NCBI GenBank assembly: GCA_963678215.1
Contig: OY782758.1
Coordinates: forward strand, 434,001 to 498,000
DNA length: 64,000 nt
Direction of reading: 5' to 3'
Origin: Thiobius zoothamnicola
GTDB taxonomy: Bacteria; Pseudomonadota; Gammaproteobacteria; Chromatiales; Chromatiaceae
Shown piece by piece: positions 60,344 through 64,000 of this stretch. Below the pieces are notes generated by a model. That model ran no database searches. It was given only the letters and a program-made list of their open reading frames with translations, and was not told the origin of the DNA. A program made the position numbers and the translations under genes. The first letter of the stretch is position 1. Each line of letters opens with the position of its first letter.

Positions 60344-60877
60344 ATGAGCGGACAGAATTTGCAACCTCGTCATGCTGAAGAGGCGTTGCAGGCTTTGGTG
60401 GGCCTTGAACAGGCGGTCATTGCCAACCAGCACACTTTACAACGGCAGCGGAATAAAGCGAATTTCATCGTGAAGACCGTATTAGTCGTACTGGGTTGTC
60501 TTGCGCTGTTGAACGTGCATTTTATGCATGTGCTGACGCAGGAGTTTCGCACCATGGTTAAGGATATGGTGGCCATGTATGAACACTTTGGCCGGGTTGC
60601 TGATCGCATGGACAGTATGACGACGCATGTCGAAGACATGCGTCAGAATATTCAGTTGATGCCAGTGATGGAGGCACAAATGCAGGCGATGAGCGGTAGT
60701 ATTCATGCCATGCAGGCCAACATGAGTGGCATGACGACAGACGTGACTTTGATGGAGCAACGTATTGGCGCGATCAATCAGGATGTCGGGGTGATGTCGC
60801 AGCATTTTCGCCGCATGAATGTTCATGTCGCTGGCATGCAGCGCCATGTAGCGGCGATATCAGAGGTTGTGCCTTAG
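60344..60877 (+). CDS. Met-rich membrane coiled-coil protein 2 of the dCache operon
   Basis: A 177-residue protein with the same plan as its upstream neighbour: an N-terminal helical part (1-38), one membrane segment (about 41-64, FIVKTVLVVLGCLALLNVHF), then a helix with Met every seventh residue: 71-78, 92-99-106-113, 109-116-123-130-137 and 151-158-165. It starts 13 bases after the previous stop, with an AAGGCGGG upstream. Family and function are unknown. Hetero-oligomers with the first paralogue seem likely, which is inference. Confidence 0.75.
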   Translation: MSGQNLQPRHAEEALQALVGLEQAVIANQHTLQRQRNKANFIVKTVLVVLGCLALLNVHFMHVLTQEFRTMVKDMVAMYEHFGRVADRMDSMTTHVEDMRQNIQLMPVMEAQMQAMSGSIHAMQANMSGMTTDVTLMEQRIGAINQDVGVMSQHFRRMNVHVAGMQRHVAAISEVVP

Positions 60878-61151
60878 ATAGGGGTGCCATTTTTTAAATT
60901 GATTCAAGTCAAATATTGGGTACTGAGTTGTGATCTTTGTATTGAATAAGTTGGTTTGTCACTTTATTTTCATATCTAAAATGTGTAATTGTCCCATGCA
61001 GACAATTCTGATTCGATTAGAAGCTGGCTCTTCCCAGTTTGCTTAATAATTGGTTATTTAAGTGGCAAAAGCAGAAGCACAGTTATTGAGATATGACTGA
61101 ATCCTTGCAGATTTGCGTCTTTAAATTGGCTTAATTCAGGTAGTAGCGGTC

Positions 61152-64000
61152 ATGGTGAACTTTTTACATCGACTGGGCGTTTATACTTTTCTCGGCGTTT
61201 TTTTGCTGAGTCTGTCTCAGGGGGCTTTCGCCGGTGTAGGCAATGCCTTGTCTACGGAGTCTGCCGATACATTACCCGCCGTATTTACGCCGATGTATCC
61301 GGTTGTATTGAATGATCCGGAAAAAGATTATATCGACGACGCAACTTATGCCGCCGATGCCCGACAGGCCAGGATCTTTTTAGACCAGCGGACGGTGGGT
61401 AATCGTGCCTTGGCGATGCCGGATATTTATGATCTGCTGGTTTCCAATGCCGCTGATGTGTTGCGTGATGAATCGGGTAACTCTCTGGATTATCCCGGAC
61501 TTTGGTTTGACGCTGGATTGATTGAAGTCAATGCACGGATTGCGCGCTATTTGGAGGCTTTGTTAGTTGAGCATGCCGCCGCCGATGCCGTGTTGTTGAT
61601 TAATGAACCGCCATTGACGTTCCAAGCTGTGCAGGCACGCGCACGCGCTTTGGGTAATGAGCAGGATTATTTTGCGGCTTTGCTGTCAGATCCACGGTTT
61701 GCTGAGGCGCAACGCTATTTGGGTGAGGTGGATGCTACGCAATTAGCCAACGCGGAATCAAATTCAGACTTGGTTGAACGTTGGGATGCGTATTTTGTTC
61801 CTCAAATGGCGCCATATTTGCAGTCTGTGCTGGATACGACGCGTATTTATTATCCTGATATTCAATTTTCTGTCGCAGGTTTTGGTCAGGATTCCATTGA
61901 CTCAAATGGTGGCGTATCAGAGATCACCCTGCTTACGTCATTAATCACCAGCGTCAATGAAGGTTTTACCGGTTTATGCGAAAGGACGAACCAGGCGCGT
62001 CAGTTGGGTCGTGATGCGCCGGTACATTGGTTGTTTTCCGAGCGTGAATCCGCAGAGCTTATTCGACACTTCAATCTGACCAGCGTAGGACGATTGGTAT
62101 TTCTCAACGGAGGATCGACGGAGGAAGAGGCGCAGCGTGTTGCGATGGCGCAGTCAGATGCTGAAAGTCAATTGGTTGCTGACTATGCACCGGCTTTCGA
62201 TAATTTGGCGTGTGAAGGGCGAGATTACTTACTGTCTGTGGCTGATGCGGCGTCAGGTCGCGTATGGCGTTATACCCCAGACTTGCGGGAAGGCGAGTCA
62301 GTGATTGAGCGCATTGCTGCATATTCTCCTGCGACTTTTGTTAATCGGGACATTACCTTGACTTTGCCGGGGACGGCAAGCGAAGTCCAGACCAGTGACG
62401 CTGGGGTTTGGGTGACTCAGGATGCTTTGGTGGCTCTGGCTTGTCCGGAACTTTCAGCGGGTGAATATTGCGTCGCCCGTTTTTCTCAGGATGGTTATCC
62501 AGATCAACCCGCCTTGACAGAGCAGGGCGATTTACCGGTATTAGTTTATCAAGGCAGTGCGGAAACACTGTTGGATGAAAACTGGCGGGATGGTGGTCCA
62601 GGTGCTGGCGTGGGATCAGATGAATTTATCACGCACTGGCAAAGCAAATTGACTTTGCCGGCTGGTCTTTACCGATTCAACATTCATGCCGATGATCGTG
62701 TCCGTTTAAGTATTGATGGCGAAATCGTTTTTGAGCGTTGGCAAGGTGAATCGGATGCACGCCAGGAGAGCGTTGAGCGAGTTTTATCGGGAGGTTCGCA
62801 TGATATTGCGTTGGCGTATCAGGATGTGAGTCTTGATGCGGCTGTGGCGATGAGCGTAACCCGTCTGGCTTGCGTGGCTGATCATGGTGCTTCCTGCGTG
62901 GAACTGTGGTCTGGTGAGGAATTGGTTGGATTCGCTCAATTAGTGGATATGGATGGTCAGACCGGTTTTCAATTTGATGCCAATGCACTGCCTGAAGGAA
63001 TCAATCTTCAGGATTTGGTCATGAAGTGGCGTTTTAATGCCAATTTTGAGCGGGGATTAACGGAGTTCAATATTGCGCATGGTTCAGGTCAAGTCGATAT
63101 CCGTTTTGATGATGCGCCTTTATATGTTGGTGATGGAACGCCGAATCAGACCGGTGTGCAAAAGCTCGTTAATCAAACCGGCCAGTACTTGATTGAGGTG
63201 GAATATGTGTTGGGGGTTGACGGTCAGTTCGATTTTGATTGGCTCTTGCTGGAGCGGCATTTGTCGGCTTGTGATAGCGCCGATCTGCCAAATGATGCAT
63301 TTTGCGCGGATTATTACGCCAATCCAAACTTAGCGGGCGATCCTGTATTTGCACGGCAGGAAACCAGTATTAATCATACTTGGGGTGCTGGCGGGCCAAG
63401 TGAGAATATGCCCGTTAACAAGTTCTCGGCACGTTGGCAGGGAATGCACGAATTTACCGGTGGCTATTACCGTTTTCACACCGATAGTGATGACGGTATG
63501 CGTGTTTGGGTCGGTGGTCAGTTGATTCTGGATAATTGGAAGCGCCAATGGCCCTGGGGCGGACGTTATCGTCAAGCGCGCTATATCGAAGCGGGCGAGC
63601 ATTTAGTGGAGGTTGAGTATCAGGAGGTCTGGGGGGAAGCCAAGGCTAAATTCTGGTGGGAGGTGATCCCAGACTGCAATACGGTGCCGACGGGCAGCTT
63701 CTGCGGTGAATATTTTCCTAACAGGGATTTGGATGGCGACCCGAAGGATTTAGCCAATACGCCCGTTATCGATTTTGATTGGAACAAGGAGCAACCGACC
63801 GACGCGATCTGGCGCGATAAATTCTCTGTACGTTGGTTAGGTGATTTTGAATTTGCGGCTGGGGGATATGAATTTATCGCCCGTGCTGATGATGGCATTC
63901 GGGTATGGGTGGATGACCAGTTAATTATTGATCGCTGGAAATACAAGAAAGCGGAGTATCACGCGATCGTCAATTTGCCAGCCGGAACCCATCGCATCAA
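61152..64000 (+). CDS. Large secreted PA14-domain protein (partial, runs off the window)
   Basis: The frame is open from ATG 61152 to the window end (949 codons). A signal peptide is evident (core FLGVFLLSLSQGAFA, cut near 27). Residues about 30-440 form an unrecognised domain, possibly a catalytic alpha/beta barrel-like unit (VHWLFSERESAELI, GRLVFLNGG). PA14-type beta-barrels follow. The first lies near 476-575 (NWRDGGPG, HADDRVRLSIDG). A separate beta domain comes next. A second PA14 unit lies near 716-835 (FCADYYANPNLAGDP, HTDSDDGMRVWVGGQ). A third starts near 849 (FCGEYFPNRDLDGDP, RADDGIRVWVDDQ). The DD(G)xRVW(V/I) calcium-type motif recurs. It is probably a surface carbohydrate-binding or adhesive protein. 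The 273 bases before it are AT-rich without a gene. Confidence 0.85.
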   Translation, partial: MVNFLHRLGVYTFLGVFLLSLSQGAFAGVGNALSTESADTLPAVFTPMYPVVLNDPEKDYIDDATYAADARQARIFLDQRTVGNRALAMPDIYDLLVSNAADVLRDESGNSLDYPGLWFDAGLIEVNARIARYLEALLVEHAAADAVLLINEPPLTFQAVQARARALGNEQDYFAALLSDPRFAEAQRYLGEVDATQLANAESNSDLVERWDAYFVPQMAPYLQSVLDTTRIYYPDIQFSVAGFGQDSIDSNGGVSEITLLTSLITSVNEGFTGLCERTNQARQLGRDAPVHWLFSERESAELIRHFNLTSVGRLVFLNGGSTEEEAQRVAMAQSDAESQLVADYAPAFDNLACEGRDYLLSVADAASGRVWRYTPDLREGESVIERIAAYSPATFVNRDITLTLPGTASEVQTSDAGVWVTQDALVALACPELSAGEYCVARFSQDGYPDQPALTEQGDLPVLVYQGSAETLLDENWRDGGPGAGVGSDEFITHWQSKLTLPAGLYRFNIHADDRVRLSIDGEIVFERWQGESDARQESVERVLSGGSHDIALAYQDVSLDAAVAMSVTRLACVADHGASCVELWSGEELVGFAQLVDMDGQTGFQFDANALPEGINLQDLVMKWRFNANFERGLTEFNIAHGSGQVDIRFDDAPLYVGDGTPNQTGVQKLVNQTGQYLIEVEYVLGVDGQFDFDWLLLERHLSACDSADLPNDAFCADYYANPNLAGDPVFARQETSINHTWGAGGPSENMPVNKFSARWQGMHEFTGGYYRFHTDSDDGMRVWVGGQLILDNWKRQWPWGGRYRQARYIEAGEHLVEVEYQEVWGEAKAKFWWEVIPDCNTVPTGSFCGEYFPNRDLDGDPKDLANTPVIDFDWNKEQPTDAIWRDKFSVRWLGDFEFAAGGYEFIARADDGIRVWVDDQLIIDRWKYKKAEYHAIVNLPAGTHRI

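Overview
The window reads as a bacterial chromosome of mid GC content. It most likely comes from a gammaproteobacterium. The evidence is the ubiE-ubiJ-ubiB cluster, the translation and envelope operon rpsB-tsf-pyrH-frr-uppS-cdsA-dxr-rseP, a TrkA with two RCK units, an Enterobacteria-type SpeD, and a Pro-Arg-His tRNA operon. Glycolate oxidase subunit GlcF, an alanine/serine-glyoxylate aminotransferase, a glycerate-dehydrogenase-like enzyme and GlyA all occur here. This would fit an organism that recycles glycolate, for example an autotroph or methylotroph, but the genus cannot be fixed from sequence reading alone.

Layout. 1-9.8 kb holds housekeeping genes: partial lolC, agmatine deiminase, ubiquinone genes, xthA, an M23 endopeptidase, anmK and tyrS. 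10.0-12.7 kb is an AT-richer islet with a secreted family-9 pectate-lyase-like protein and an orphan gene. 12.7-22.1 kb is one long minus-strand block from rpsB to rseP, ending in an NAGGN-type amidotransferase where bamA would often stand. 22.4-31.2 kb holds map, trkA, a PCu(A)C copper chaperone, rng, glyA-nrdR and the tRNA operon. 31.3-34.7 kb carries a LysR gene and two insertion sequences lying side by side.

34.8-44.8 kb is the most unusual part. It is a plus-strand run of a WD40 propeller, a RibBA-like protein with a dead DHBP-synthase half and an intact GTP cyclohydrolase II half, an MDR dehydrogenase, a sulfotransferase, an NTF2/SnoaL-CmcI methyltransferase fusion, a DUF2332 protein, a VOC protein and a P1B-like ATPase without a CPx motif. 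The WD40 plus GTP cyclohydrolase II pairing recalls ToxC/ToxB of toxoflavin synthesis. I infer an undescribed GTP-derived small-molecule pathway.

46.1-50.6 kb is a decayed type I restriction locus. hsdM and hsdR survive only as fragments around an intact TrlF-type PHP-ATPase and an AlbA_2 ATPase. 50.5-58.4 kb returns to metabolism: glcF, speD, osmC-like, trpC, a variant 6-pyruvoyl-tetrahydropterin-synthase-like gene, an iron-sulfur flavin reductase, an SDR and an aminotransferase. 58.6-60.9 kb is a second unusual locus: a dCache receptor without an output domain, followed by two membrane proteins whose coiled coils carry methionine at strict 7-residue intervals. The window ends inside a large secreted PA14-domain protein.
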